Assembly: GCA_035533595.1 (NCBI GenBank)
Contig: DATLTN010000003.1
Coordinates: forward strand, 1 to 64,000
Direction of reading: 5' to 3'
Length of the DNA: 64,000 nt
From: Acidimicrobiales bacterium
Lineage (GTDB): Bacteria > Actinomycetota > Acidimicrobiia > Acidimicrobiales > Bog-793
Of the stretch, positions 40,039 through 50,090 are shown in pieces. The notes below the pieces were generated by a model. The model saw only the letters and a program-made list of their open reading frames with translations. It ran no database searches and was not told the DNA's origin. The number at the start of each line of letters is the position of its first letter. Position 1 is the stretch's first letter. A program made the position numbers and the translations under genes.

Positions 40039-40454
40039 GGGCGGTGGCCGAGGCGAACGGCAGCCACCCCAGCCGCTGGATGCCCGAGGCGAGCCTCGAC
40101 GAGCTCGTCGCCGGCTACGACCGTCACCCGATCCACGTCCACCCCGCGATCCACCACCTCCACCACCGCTGGGACATGGGCCACGCGCTGCGCCTCGAGG
40201 GGAGCGGCAAGAGCCCGAAGGCGCTGCTGCGGCGGCTGCTGGCGCGCCTCATCAGCGCCGCGCTCGACCGCTACTTCACCGAGGAGCAGGAGTACCGGGC
40301 GGCCGTCGCCCAGTCCGTCGACGCCGTCGCCTACCGCGTCGACGAGATCGCCGCCTCCGACGAGCGGGCGATCGTCGAGATCGTCCGCCGCGACCTTCTC
40401 GACCTCGCGCGCTACGTGGACGAACGCATCGACGAGCGACTCGCCGACCGCTGA
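39981..40454 (+). CDS. Small helical protein in glycosyltransferase operon, unknown
   Basis: 157 aa if read from ATG 39981, which has a perfect AGGAGG 7 nt upstream and lies inside the end of the GT2 gene in another frame; 139 aa if read from GTG 40035, which overlaps the GT2 stop as GTGA. The protein is soluble, highly charged and helical ('RAAVAQSVDAVAYRVDEIAA', 'IVRRDLLDLARYVDERIDER'), with a His-rich stretch 'HPIHVHPAIHHLHHRW'. No family recognised. Its position between two glycosyltransferase genes suggests a partner or scaffold of surface polysaccharide synthesis. Confidence 0.6.
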   Translation: MEGLPGDPAAAARLVDEHVRAVAEANGSHPSRWMPEASLDELVAGYDRHPIHVHPAIHHLHHRWDMGHALRLEGSGKSPKALLRRLLARLISAALDRYFTEEQEYRAAVAQSVDAVAYRVDEIAASDERAIVEIVRRDLLDLARYVDERIDERLADR

Positions 40455-40456
40455 GG

Positions 40457-41650
40457 ATGGCCACGCCGAGGGTCGCCCTCGTCACCGAGCACTGGGGGGC
40501 CGCCCCTTCGGAGGCGGTGACCGTCACGCGGCTCCTGGCCGGGGCGCTCGCGCGCTCGGCGAGCGTCGAGGTCGTGCACCTCACCCACGCGCCCCGTCGG
40601 CCGGCGGGGGGTCGCGACAGCGTCTTCGGCCTCCACGAGCTCCCCGTCACCTCCGAGCGGCACCTCCACGAGGCGCTCGTGCGCACCGCGCTGGCGCGCG
40701 CCGGGCGGCCGCTCTCGCCGGCCCTCGAGGCGGTCGCCGCCCCCTTCGCTACGGTCGAGGGCCTCGCCGGCACGCTCGCCGCGATCGCGCCGGACGCGAT
40801 CGTCCTCACCGGCCACGAAGCCCCGCTCGACCCGGCCGACCTCGAGGCCACCGGAGTGCCGCTCACTTTCGTGCCGATCCTCGGCGATCTCGGCCGGATC
40901 GGCGAGCAGCGGATCGCCCGCCTCGTCGACGGCGCCAGCAGGGTGCTGTCGGTCAACCCCGCCGAGGAGGAGGCGCTGCGCGCCCGCTACCCGGCGCGCT
41001 CGGGGGCGATCGTGCCCCTCGAGCTCGCGCTGCCGCTCAACCGCGCCGCCACCGGCCACATGCTCTTCGGGGTCCACTGGTTCGGCCGCTACGTGCTGCT
41101 CATCCGCTCCTTCCCCCCCGGTGGCCACCGCTACGCCCGCTCGGTCACCCGCGAGCTGCTCTCCTCGCTCCTCGGGGTCTCGGTCGCGGAGGTCGACGGC
41201 GAGCGCTTCACGATCTCGGACCGCGACAACGCCGTCGATCTCCCCGTCAACCCGACGCGCGTCAACCTCTGGCGGCTGATGGCGCACGCCGCGGTGACGA
41301 TCGACGCCCGCCCGGCCGGCCCCTTCGGCCAGGAGGCGATCGAGTCCCTCCTCCTCGGCACCCCCGTCGTCGTCCCCGCCGGCTCGGCGGCGCACGCCGT
41401 CGCCCGCGCCTCGGGGGGCGGCCTCTCCTACGTCGAGCCGGGCGACCTCGTCGACGCGGCGCGCTCGCTGCTGCGGCCGGGAGCCGGCGAGGAGGCCGGT
41501 GCCGCCGGCCGTTCCTGGGCGGAGACGACGCACGGCGACGCCGAGCGCTTCGTCACCCACCTCGCCGGGGTCGTCCTCGGCGGGGGGCGTCAGGCGGTCG
41601 CGGCGAGCAGCCCGGCGGCGATGCCGTCGAGGATGTCGGACTCGGAGTAA
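40457..41650 (+). CDS. Glycosyltransferase family 4-like protein
   Basis: 397 aa. The N-terminal half starts 'RVALVTEHWGAAPSEAVTVT' and ends in 'VLSVNPAEEEALRARYPA'; the C-terminal half has 'RPAGPFGQEAIESLLLGTPV' with 'VVPAGSAAHAVARASGGGLS', the E-x7-E type UDP-sugar region of GT-B fold GT4 enzymes. It starts 2 nt after the previous stop, so the three genes form an operon with the GT2 enzyme. The last 61 nt overlap the convergent fusion gene. Donor and acceptor unknown. Confidence 0.75.
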   Translation: MATPRVALVTEHWGAAPSEAVTVTRLLAGALARSASVEVVHLTHAPRRPAGGRDSVFGLHELPVTSERHLHEALVRTALARAGRPLSPALEAVAAPFATVEGLAGTLAAIAPDAIVLTGHEAPLDPADLEATGVPLTFVPILGDLGRIGEQRIARLVDGASRVLSVNPAEEEALRARYPARSGAIVPLELALPLNRAATGHMLFGVHWFGRYVLLIRSFPPGGHRYARSVTRELLSSLLGVSVAEVDGERFTISDRDNAVDLPVNPTRVNLWRLMAHAAVTIDARPAGPFGQEAIESLLLGTPVVVPAGSAAHAVARASGGGLSYVEPGDLVDAARSLLRPGAGEEAGAAGRSWAETTHGDAERFVTHLAGVVLGGGRQAVAASSPAAMPSRMSDSE

Positions 41651-43518
41651 CGGGCCTCGTCGTGGCCGAGGACGGCCATGACCTCCCCGAAGATCAGCGC
41701 CCCCGCGGCGATCACGTCCGCCCGCCCCGCCTCGATCCCCGGGCGGGCGCGCCGCGCCGCGACCGGCTCTGCGAGGAGTGCGGTTGCGAGCTCCTCCACC
41801 TCGCGGCGGCTGATCAGTCGGTGGTGCAGCGCCGCCCGGTCGTACTCGGCGAGGCCGATCGCCAGCTGCACGAGGGTGGAGACCGTCCCCGCCACCCCGA
41901 TGCAGCGGCGCGCCGTGCCGAGGGCGGGCGCTGCGACGAGGGCGGCGCCCGCCTCGTCCGCCACGAAGTGGCGGGCAGCGGCGACCTCCTCCCGGCCGGG
42001 AGGGTCGCTCGTGAAGAAGCGCTCCGTGACCCGCACGCAGCCGAGGTCGAGCGAGACGGCGACGGGGTGCTCGGGATCCTCCCCGGCGGCGACGAGCTCG
42101 GTCGAGCCGCCGCCGAGGTCGACCACGACGAAGGGGCCCTCCGCGGGGTCGAGCCCGGCGGTCGCCCCGGCGTAGGAGAGGCGCCCCTCCTCCTCGCCGG
42201 CGAGCAGCTCGGGGGCGCGGCCGAGGACCTCCGCGGCGGCGGCGAAGAACTCCTCGGCGTTCGCCGCGTCGCGCGCCGCCGAGGTCGCGGCGGCGCGCTG
42301 CGCGACGACGCCGTGGTGGTCCATCAGCGCCCGGTAGGCACGCAGCGCCGCGAGCGTGCGCGCGATCGCCTCCTCGGAGAGGCGGCCCGTGCGGTCGACG
42401 CCCTCGCCGAGACGGGTGATCGTCATCTCGCGCTCGAGCGTCGTCCCGTCGGGGGCGACGATGAGCAGCCGCGTCGAGTTCGTCCCGCAGTCGATCGCCG
42501 CCACCGGCCCGGTGAGCTCGCCGCGAAGCTCGTCCGCGACCCAGCGGCCGACGGGGTCCGCGCCCCCCGCCAGGTACCAGGCGAGGTGGGCGTGCAGGCA
42601 CTTCACCCCGACGCGGGTGCCGCCGACGCCGCCGCTCGGACGCGGCCCGCGGTGCGCGGCGGGGATCGTCGCGTCGCGCGCCGCCGCGTGGCGGGCGTGC
42701 GCCGCCTCGACGAGCGCCGCGGGGACCGCCGCTGTCGCGCGCCGCACTCCCCCCGCCGCCTCGAGGCGCCCCACCGCCTCGGCCTCCCGCCGGCCGACGA
42801 GCCAGTAGCTGGTGGGCATCGGCGTGCCGTCGTCGAGGAAGGGGGCGTTCTCGATGACGATCGGTCGGCCGTCGGCGCCGCGCACCGCGACGCGGTAGGC
42901 GCCGGCAGGCTCGCGACCGAGGAGGGAGGCGATCAGCGCTCGCTCCTCGCCTCCCTCGGCGGTGGGCGTCGGCGGCGCCTCCTCGGCGGTGGGCGTCGGC
43001 GGCGCCTCCTCGACGGCGGCCAGCTCCTCGACGAGCTCCGGGCGGGCGCCGAGGAGCAGCGCCGGGTCGCCTTCGAGCGGCGCGAGCGCCCAGATCTCCG
43101 CTGCCAGGCGGACGAGCCCGGAGCGGCCGGCGGCGCTCGTCGCGACGACGACGGGGTGCGCCCGCTCCGACAGCAGCGCGCGCCAGGCCGACGCCTCGGT
43201 CTCCGGCGCGGCGGCGCGCCCCGGCGGGACGGGGAGCGCGACCGTGAGCGCGTCATGGCCCTCGCGCTGTGCCCAGTCGATCGCGACGCGCAGCGCCGCC
43301 GCGGCGCCGCCGTGCGAGTGGTCGACGAGGACGGTCGCTGACTCCGGCAGGCCCACCGCCTCGCTCTCCTCCGCGACGAGCACGATCAGCTCGTCGTAGC
43401 CGGCAGCCGCGGCGCTCGCCGCGACCGCCGCGACGCTCGCCGATCCGGGTCGCCCACCACCGCCGCGCGACCGCTCGGGGCTCCGCCCGGGACCAAGGAC
43501 GACCGCTGCCACGCTCAT
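41590..43518 (-). CDS. Three-domain fusion: MobA-like nucleotidyltransferase, DUF501, Ppx/GppA phosphatase
   Basis: 642 aa. Residues ~1-190 read as a MobA/CofC-like nucleotidyltransferase fold ('VAAVVLGPGRSPERSRGGGG', 'YDELIVLVAEESEAVGLP'). Residues ~200-340 are DUF501: 'LIASLLGREPAGAYRVAVRG' to 'TRVGVKCLHAHLAWYLAGG'. From ~345 a Ppx/GppA domain begins ('VAAIDCGTNSTRLLIVAPDG', 'FVVVDLGGGSTELV'), with both phosphate-binding loops intact; this type cleaves polyphosphate or pppGpp. In M. tuberculosis DUF501 (Rv1025) and Ppx2 (Rv1026) are neighbours of eno and ftsB but separate. ATG 43518 is leaderless (TACGCT at 43530-43525). The linker holds a duplicated 9-residue unit. Confidence 0.85.
   Translation of the reverse strand: MSVAAVVLGPGRSPERSRGGGGRPGSASVAAVAASAAAAGYDELIVLVAEESEAVGLPESATVLVDHSHGGAAAALRVAIDWAQREGHDALTVALPVPPGRAAAPETEASAWRALLSERAHPVVVATSAAGRSGLVRLAAEIWALAPLEGDPALLLGARPELVEELAAVEEAPPTPTAEEAPPTPTAEGGEERALIASLLGREPAGAYRVAVRGADGRPIVIENAPFLDDGTPMPTSYWLVGRREAEAVGRLEAAGGVRRATAAVPAALVEAAHARHAAARDATIPAAHRGPRPSGGVGGTRVGVKCLHAHLAWYLAGGADPVGRWVADELRGELTGPVAAIDCGTNSTRLLIVAPDGTTLEREMTITRLGEGVDRTGRLSEEAIARTLAALRAYRALMDHHGVVAQRAAATSAARDAANAEEFFAAAAEVLGRAPELLAGEEEGRLSYAGATAGLDPAEGPFVVVDLGGGSTELVAAGEDPEHPVAVSLDLGCVRVTERFFTSDPPGREEVAAARHFVADEAGAALVAAPALGTARRCIGVAGTVSTLVQLAIGLAEYDRAALHHRLISRREVEELATALLAEPVAARRARPGIEAGRADVIAAGALIFGEVMAVLGHDEARYSESDILDGIAAGLLAATA
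42956..43009. repeat. Tandem 27-bp duplication in the linker of the DUF501-Ppx fusion
   Basis: Two identical 27-bp copies (42956-42982 and 42983-43009) encode the unit EEAPPTPTA twice, between the nucleotidyltransferase-like and DUF501 domains. In-frame and identical, so probably recent and possibly variable between strains. Confidence 0.8.
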
Positions 43519-43596
43519 CGGCGCAGCGTATCGGGCGCCCCCGCGGCCGCCGTGCCCTTTGCCACGCCCCGACCGGGCTGGTTAGCGTTTCGCCCC

Positions 43597-44628
43597 GTGA
43601 CCGCCTCCGGGGCCGGTCGACTCGTTCGACCCATCGCTGTCGCGGCCGCGTTCGCCGCTCTCAGCCCGCTCGTCGCCGGGCCAGCCGGCCGCGCCACCAC
43701 CGTCACCTCGCTCTCGGCGCGCGCCGACGCGATCGCCGCCAGCGTCGAAGCCGACCAGGGCCGCCTCGCCGTCGTCGGCGAGCGCTACGTCGTCGAGTCG
43801 GCCGCCCTCACAGCGGCGCGCGGGCGCGAGGCGACGGCGCGTGCCGGGGTCGCGGCCGACTCCGCGCACATCGCCGCGGACCGCGCCTCGCTCAGGGCCT
43901 CGGCGATCACCGCCTACGTCGAGGCCGGCTCCGCCTCCACCCTCGCCCTCTACCTGAGCGCGGGGACCGAGGTGGCCTCGACGGGCAGCGCCTATCTCAA
44001 CGCCGCGAGCGGCGAGCTGCAGGGGCGCATCGCCTCCCTCGACGGCGACGAGCACCGTCTCGACGTCCTCGACGCGACCGCGCGCGCGGAGGCGGCGAAC
44101 ATCAGCGCGGCCCTCAGCCAGCTCGGGAGCGACCGACAGTCGGCGCTCACCGAACTCGGCGCCGAGCGCCAGGCCCTCTCCTCGGCCCGCGGCCAGCTGG
44201 CGGCGCTCGTCGCGGCGCGGGCCGCGGTGGCAGCCCGGCGCGAAGAGGCGCGGGCGGCGGCGGCGGCTCAGGCTGCGGCGGCCGCGAATGCTGCGGCGGC
44301 GACGAACGCTGCGGCAGCTGCGGCGAGCGCCGGGCCCCCCTCGCTCGCGGCGGTGACCGCCGCCGCGCCCTCGACGCCCGCCCCCGGCTCGGTCGCCTCT
44401 GCCTTCGCCGGGATCCGCAACTGCGAGTCGAGCGGCGACTACGGACTGAACACCGGGAACGGCTACTACGGCGCCTACCAGTTCAGCGCCAGCACCTGGG
44501 CGGGCCTCGGAGGCTCGGGGCTGCCGTCGAGCGCCGCGCCGAGCGCCCAGGACGCCGCCGCCTACCGCCTCTACCAGCAGGACGGCTTCGCGGCCTGGCC
44601 GGAGTGCGCGGCCATCCTCGGCCTCTAG
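43597..44628 (+). CDS. Resuscitation-promoting factor-like secreted transglycosylase
   Basis: 343 aa. A signal segment ('LVRPIAVAAAFAALSPLVAG') leads to ~200 residues of Ala/Glu-rich coiled coil, an Ala-rich linker and a C-terminal Rpf domain: 'IRNCESSGDYGLNTGNGYYG' with the catalytic Glu, then 'AYQFSASTWAGLGGSG' and a final Cys that pairs with the first. Rpf proteins cleave glycan strands and stimulate growth from dormancy. GTG 43597 is probably leaderless (TAGCGT at 43583-43588, 8 nt upstream). Same architecture as the NlpC/P60 protein at 35408 with a different catalytic end. Confidence 0.9.
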   Translation: MTASGAGRLVRPIAVAAAFAALSPLVAGPAGRATTVTSLSARADAIAASVEADQGRLAVVGERYVVESAALTAARGREATARAGVAADSAHIAADRASLRASAITAYVEAGSASTLALYLSAGTEVASTGSAYLNAASGELQGRIASLDGDEHRLDVLDATARAEAANISAALSQLGSDRQSALTELGAERQALSSARGQLAALVAARAAVAARREEARAAAAAQAAAAANAAAATNAAAAAASAGPPSLAAVTAAAPSTPAPGSVASAFAGIRNCESSGDYGLNTGNGYYGAYQFSASTWAGLGGSGLPSSAAPSAQDAAAYRLYQQDGFAAWPECAAILGL

Positions 44629-44630
44629 CG

Positions 44631-45080
44631 CTACGCGCCGAGCAGCCGTTCGAGGGCGAGGCGCGCCCGCTCGTTCTCGGTCGCGAACTTGCTGAGGGCG
44701 CTCGCGAAGGCAGCGCTCCACTCGTCCAGGCTGACCTCGCGGTGGCTGATCGCCACGCCGCGCACGCTCTTGGTGAGCGAGGCGACGAGGCGCCCACTGC
44801 GCCGTTCGAGCTCGAGGCGATCGTCGCCGAAGGCGACGCGGATCGCCCGCACCTCACCGGAGCGGCCGGCGACGCGGTCGCCCATCGAGCGCTGGCGGTC
44901 GATGGTGAGCACCCCCTCGGGGAGGGTCTCGCCGAGGGAGGTGACGAGCACCCGCTCGTAGGTGGCGAGGTCGGCGAGGTCGGCGCGCAGCGCGGCGGCG
45001 AGCATCTGCACCTGCTCGGCGCGCCCCTCCTCGGCGAGGTCGGCGGGCTCGAGCTCGCCGCCCGGTCCCTCGCTGCTCAC
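44631..45080 (-). CDS. Conserved small protein, third gene of YbjQ-type operon
   Basis: 149 aa, soluble and acidic. Two helices at the start ('EQVQMLAAALRADLADLATY'), then beta-rich 'LTIDRQRSMGDRVAG', 'IRVAFGDDRLELERRSGRLV' and helical 'WSAAFASALSKFATENERAR'. No family recognised, but the layout suggests a dimeric alpha/beta protein. GTG 45080 overlaps the upstream stop as GTGA, so it is coupled to the YbjQ-type protein. Function unknown; partner role inferred. Confidence 0.65.
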   Translation of the reverse strand: MSSEGPGGELEPADLAEEGRAEQVQMLAAALRADLADLATYERVLVTSLGETLPEGVLTIDRQRSMGDRVAGRSGEVRAIRVAFGDDRLELERRSGRLVASLTKSVRGVAISHREVSLDEWSAAFASALSKFATENERARLALERLLGA

Positions 45081-45898
45081 GAGTCGGTGAGCGGGAGCAC
45101 GAGCTGCGGCGTCGGGATGTGGTGGTCGGCGCGCAGCGGCCGGATGGCGGTGCCGATCGCGAAGAACTCCGTCGTGTGCCCGCCCCAGCGGTGCGGCAGC
45201 GAGAGCAGCTGCACGCCGACGATCCCCTCGGCGTGCAGCGCCTCGGCCTCGGCCTGCATGCGGCTCATGGCGAGCTCGCGGGCGTCGTAGAGGGCCTCGG
45301 TGAAGGAGGTGATCTCGACGTTGCGGCCGACGTTCGCGAGCGCCGACATCGAGCGCTGGTGGGCCATGTGGTACACGCAGCTGCCCATCACCATCCCGAG
45401 GGGGGCGTAGCCCGACTGGATGAGGGTCCAGAAGTCCTGCCCGGAGAGGTCCGAGGTGAAGGGCTTGTTCTCGTCGTTGCGCCAGGTGCCCTCCTGCTCG
45501 TCGGCGATCACCGCCGTGCCGACGGCGATGAACTCCGCGAGGTCGTTGCCGAACTCCTTGAACTCGATGTCGAGGCGCACACCGACGATCCCATCGGCGC
45601 CGAGGGCGTCGGCCTCGGCCTCCATGCGTCCCATCGCGAGCTCGCGTGCGTGGTACATCGCCTCGGAGAGCTTCTCGAGCTCCTGGTTCTGCCCCCAGCG
45701 CCGCGCCTGCAGGCCGACGTGGTAAATGCTCGAGCCGAGGACGAGGCCGACCGGCCGGAAGCCCGCCTCGCGCACGAGGAGGAACTCGTTCACCGTGAGG
45801 TCGGAGGTGAACAGCGCCCCCGGCGAGCCGGGTTTCATTTCCGCGAGGCGCTTCATCGCGTCCTCGGGGACGCCGAGGGCGGTCATTTCATCGGACAC
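45077..45898 (-). CDS. Double YbjQ/UPF0145-domain protein
   Basis: 273 aa built of two UPF0145 (YbjQ, 'heavy-metal-binding') domains. Each ends with the hallmark helix and Gly-Val strand: 'HARELAMGRMEAEADALGAD' with 'GIVGVRLDI', and 'DARELAMSRMQAEAEALHAE' with 'GIVGVQLL'. Each begins with 'F.SDL...EF.L/FW.L...GF/GYAPLG' and contains 'GSSIYHV' or 'GSCVYHM'. YbjQ-type proteins form ring-like oligomers in structures; their function is unsettled. Coupled to the gene at 45080; the next upstream gene (start 46785) is a relative. The pair of genes suggests a hetero-oligomer. Confidence 0.85.
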   Translation of the reverse strand: MSDEMTALGVPEDAMKRLAEMKPGSPGALFTSDLTVNEFLLVREAGFRPVGLVLGSSIYHVGLQARRWGQNQELEKLSEAMYHARELAMGRMEAEADALGADGIVGVRLDIEFKEFGNDLAEFIAVGTAVIADEQEGTWRNDENKPFTSDLSGQDFWTLIQSGYAPLGMVMGSCVYHMAHQRSMSALANVGRNVEITSFTEALYDARELAMSRMQAEAEALHAEGIVGVQLLSLPHRWGGHTTEFFAIGTAIRPLRADHHIPTPQLVLPLTDS

Positions 45899-45924
45899 GG
45901 GGACTCCTCATGTGGGCCGGCCTT

Positions 45925-46785
45925 TCAGCGGAGGGGGAGCATCGACAGCGGCGCGTGCTCGGGGTAGGGGTTGGTGGCGACGAGCGCCGTGGCGACGAGG
46001 GTCGCCTCCGCGATGTGGTCGCGGTGGCCCTCTCCGGGCTCCATCTCGCCGATCTCGAGACGCATCGGTGTGGGGAGGATCGCGCCGGTGGCGCCGAGCT
46101 CGCCGAGGCGGCGGCGGAGGTCGCCGCGCACGTCGCGCCGCACCGTCTCGACGAGGTCGGTGTAGCCCGGGACCTCCATGTTCGGCGCCGAGAGGTAGGT
46201 CGACTGGCGGGTCATCCAGTCGTCGTGGCGGACGCCGACCGAGATGCCGACGATCACCGCCGCGGGGAAGTAGCCGCCCTGCATCAGCTTCAGCAGGTCC
46301 TGCCCGGCGAGCGTGGTGGCGAAGGGCTTGTCGAGGTGCAGGCTCCCGGCCGCGCGGACCGCGGTGCCGAGCGCCATCATCTCCCGGCTGCCGTCCTCGA
46401 GGCGCCGCTCCTCGAGGCGGACGCCGACCACGCCGTCGCCGCCCAGGGTGCGGCACTCGAGGAGCATGCGGCCGAGGGCGCTCGCCCAGGCGCCGCGCTT
46501 CGCGTCCACGTAGGGGGCGAAGCCGAACGCGCCGCGCGCGTTCGAGGAGGTCACGGTGTACTGCGGCGGCGCCATGCCGTAGTACCAGCCGCAGCCGCCG
46601 TAGCCCGACCAGCCGAGGTGGACGACGATGCAGCCCATCACCTCACCAACGGGCGAGAAGCCGGCGACGGCGACGCCGAGGTGGCTCGGCACGCTGAGCA
46701 GGCTCGTTGCCACTCCCGAGCGGTTCGCCCGCTCGAGGCGGGCCGCTGCGGCCGGCGGAAGTCCCCGCCCGTCCCACTCCCTCAC
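45925..46785 (-). CDS. Second double YbjQ/UPF0145-like protein, more divergent
   Basis: 286 aa, same two-domain plan as the next gene but diverged: the first half has 'GFSPVGEVMGCIVVHLGWSG' and 'ALGRMLLECRTLGGDGVVGV', the second 'LLKLMQGGYFPAAVIVGISV' and a changed end. A Gly/Tyr/Trp-rich insert ('GYGGCGWYYGMAPPQY') with Cys interrupts the first domain. GTG 46785 has GGAGG 5 nt upstream, and TAGCGT further up may be the -10. First gene of the three-gene operon 46785-44631. Family by pattern; function unknown. Confidence 0.72.
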   Translation of the reverse strand: MREWDGRGLPPAAAARLERANRSGVATSLLSVPSHLGVAVAGFSPVGEVMGCIVVHLGWSGYGGCGWYYGMAPPQYTVTSSNARGAFGFAPYVDAKRGAWASALGRMLLECRTLGGDGVVGVRLEERRLEDGSREMMALGTAVRAAGSLHLDKPFATTLAGQDLLKLMQGGYFPAAVIVGISVGVRHDDWMTRQSTYLSAPNMEVPGYTDLVETVRRDVRGDLRRRLGELGATGAILPTPMRLEIGEMEPGEGHRDHIAEATLVATALVATNPYPEHAPLSMLPLR

Positions 46786-46825
46786 TGCCACCTCCGGGTC
46801 GGCCGCACGCTACCGCGCCCCGGCA

Positions 46826-46843
46826 CCCGGCGGCGCCGCCGGG
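46826..46843. terminator. Palindromic terminator after ftsB
   Basis: An 18-bp perfect palindrome (CCCGGCGGC-GCCGCCGGG) sits 1 bp after the ftsB stop. It can form a GC-only stem and separates eno-ftsB from the YbjQ-type operon downstream. Confidence 0.55.
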
Positions 46844-46844
46844 A

Positions 46845-48625
<1,781 letters not shown>

Positions 48626-48650
48626 GCAAAGTGACCACGCAGGCCGCTGA

Positions 48651-50090
48651 TCAGGCACGGCGCGCCGCGAGGAAGCGCTCCCGGCGCGCCGCAGCGGGGA
48701 GAGACGAGAACTCCTCCCCCTCGGCGGCGGCGGCGCGCTCGGCGCGCGCCACCTGCCCACGGAGCTGCCCCGCCGCCCGGCGCAGCGCCGCCTCGCCGTC
48801 GAGGCCGGCGGCGGCGCAGCGGGCGGTGATGCCGAGGAGGAGCGCGCCGAGCGCCTCCTCGTCGGCGCTCCCCGCGGCCAGCCGGCCGGCGAGCGCGACG
48901 AGGTCGACCTCGCCCTGGCGCTCGGCGGGGGTGAGGCCGACCGTCGCCGCCTTCTTCTCCACCTTCTCGGCGAGGAGGAGGGCGGGGAGGGCGGCGGGGA
49001 TCCCCTCCATCACCGAGGAGCGCCCCTTCTCGACGAGCTTGGAGCGCTCCCAGCTCGAGAGCACGACGTCCGCGTCGGGCGCCGCGGCGTCGCCGAAGAC
49101 GTGCGGGTGGCGGCCGACGAGCTTGTCGGCGAGGGTGCGGGCGACGTCGGCGAGGGTGAACAGGCCCTCCTCGGCGGCGAGGCGGGAGTGGAAGAGGACC
49201 TGGCAGAGGACGTCGCCGAGCTCCTCCTCGAGAGCGGTCGCGCCCTCCGCGGCGCCGCTCGCGAGCTGGTCGATCGCCTCGATCGCCTCGTAGGACTCCT
49301 CGAGCAGGTGGCGCACCAGGCTCTCGTGGGTCTGGGCCGCGTCCCACGGGCAGCGCTCACGCAGCACGCGCACGACCTCCTCGGCACGGGCGAGCTCGCC
49401 CGCCACCGGTGCGGCGAGCGCGGGGATGTAGAGGCAGGTGAGGTGGTCGGGGGTGAGGGAGCGGTCGAGCGCCGCCCACTCGACCTCGAGGAGCTGCTCG
49501 TCGGGGTGGCCGAGGTGGTGCAACAGGGTGACGGGCTCGTCCGGCTCCTCCTCGACGCTCACCTTCAGCTCGGAGAGGAGGGCGGGCGACCAGAGCTGGG
49601 CGACGAGGAGCGGGCCGCGCTCGCCCGCGGCGCGGGTGGCGAACTCCTCCCCGTCGACGAGGCGCACCGAGGCGCGCACCGGGTCGATGCCGAGGCGGGC
49701 CCAGGCGAGGTCGAGGAAGGAGGCCGCCGGCAGGACCTCGAGGTCGACCCGCCCGTCCGAGCGCAGCAGCTCGACGGTGCGCTCGAGCACGAGCGGGGAG
49801 CCGGGGACGCCGTAGGCGACGCGCCCGTGGCGGGCGGCCGCCGCGACGAGCACCCCGACGATCGCCCGGTAGGCCTCCTCGAAGGAATCGGCCTCCTCGT
49901 AGCAGGCGTCGAGCGCCGTCGCGCCCGCCGCGAGGAAGGGCGCGGCGGCGAGGTGGCGGGCGGTGCGCAGGTAGGCCGGCGCCGCGCCGAGGGCGCTGCG
50001 CACCGCCTCGCTCAGGAACTCGGGCCCCGCGGGGCCGAGGCCGCAGGCGACGACGAGCGGCCGGGTCGGCTCCCCGCCGCCGCCCGGCAC
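48651..50090 (-). CDS. mazG: MazG nucleotide pyrophosphohydrolase with N-terminal tetrapyrrole-methylase-like domain (YabN type)
   Basis: 479 aa. The first ~225 residues start 'LVVACGLGPAGPEFLSEAVR' and contain 'YGVPGSPLVLERTVELL', the SAM-dependent tetrapyrrole methylase fold, as in Bacillus YabN. MazG follows: 'VLRERCPWDAAQTHESLVRH', 'LLEESYEAIEAID' and 'EEELGDVLCQVLFHSRLAAE' with the acidic metal residues. MazG removes pyrophosphate from NTPs and limits (p)ppGpp or damaged nucleotides. GTG 50090 directly abuts the upstream stop. Function of the methylase part is not known. Confidence 0.9.
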   Translation of the reverse strand: MPGGGGEPTRPLVVACGLGPAGPEFLSEAVRSALGAAPAYLRTARHLAAAPFLAAGATALDACYEEADSFEEAYRAIVGVLVAAAARHGRVAYGVPGSPLVLERTVELLRSDGRVDLEVLPAASFLDLAWARLGIDPVRASVRLVDGEEFATRAAGERGPLLVAQLWSPALLSELKVSVEEEPDEPVTLLHHLGHPDEQLLEVEWAALDRSLTPDHLTCLYIPALAAPVAGELARAEEVVRVLRERCPWDAAQTHESLVRHLLEESYEAIEAIDQLASGAAEGATALEEELGDVLCQVLFHSRLAAEEGLFTLADVARTLADKLVGRHPHVFGDAAAPDADVVLSSWERSKLVEKGRSSVMEGIPAALPALLLAEKVEKKAATVGLTPAERQGEVDLVALAGRLAAGSADEEALGALLLGITARCAAAGLDGEAALRRAAGQLRGQVARAERAAAAEGEEFSSLPAAARRERFLAARRA

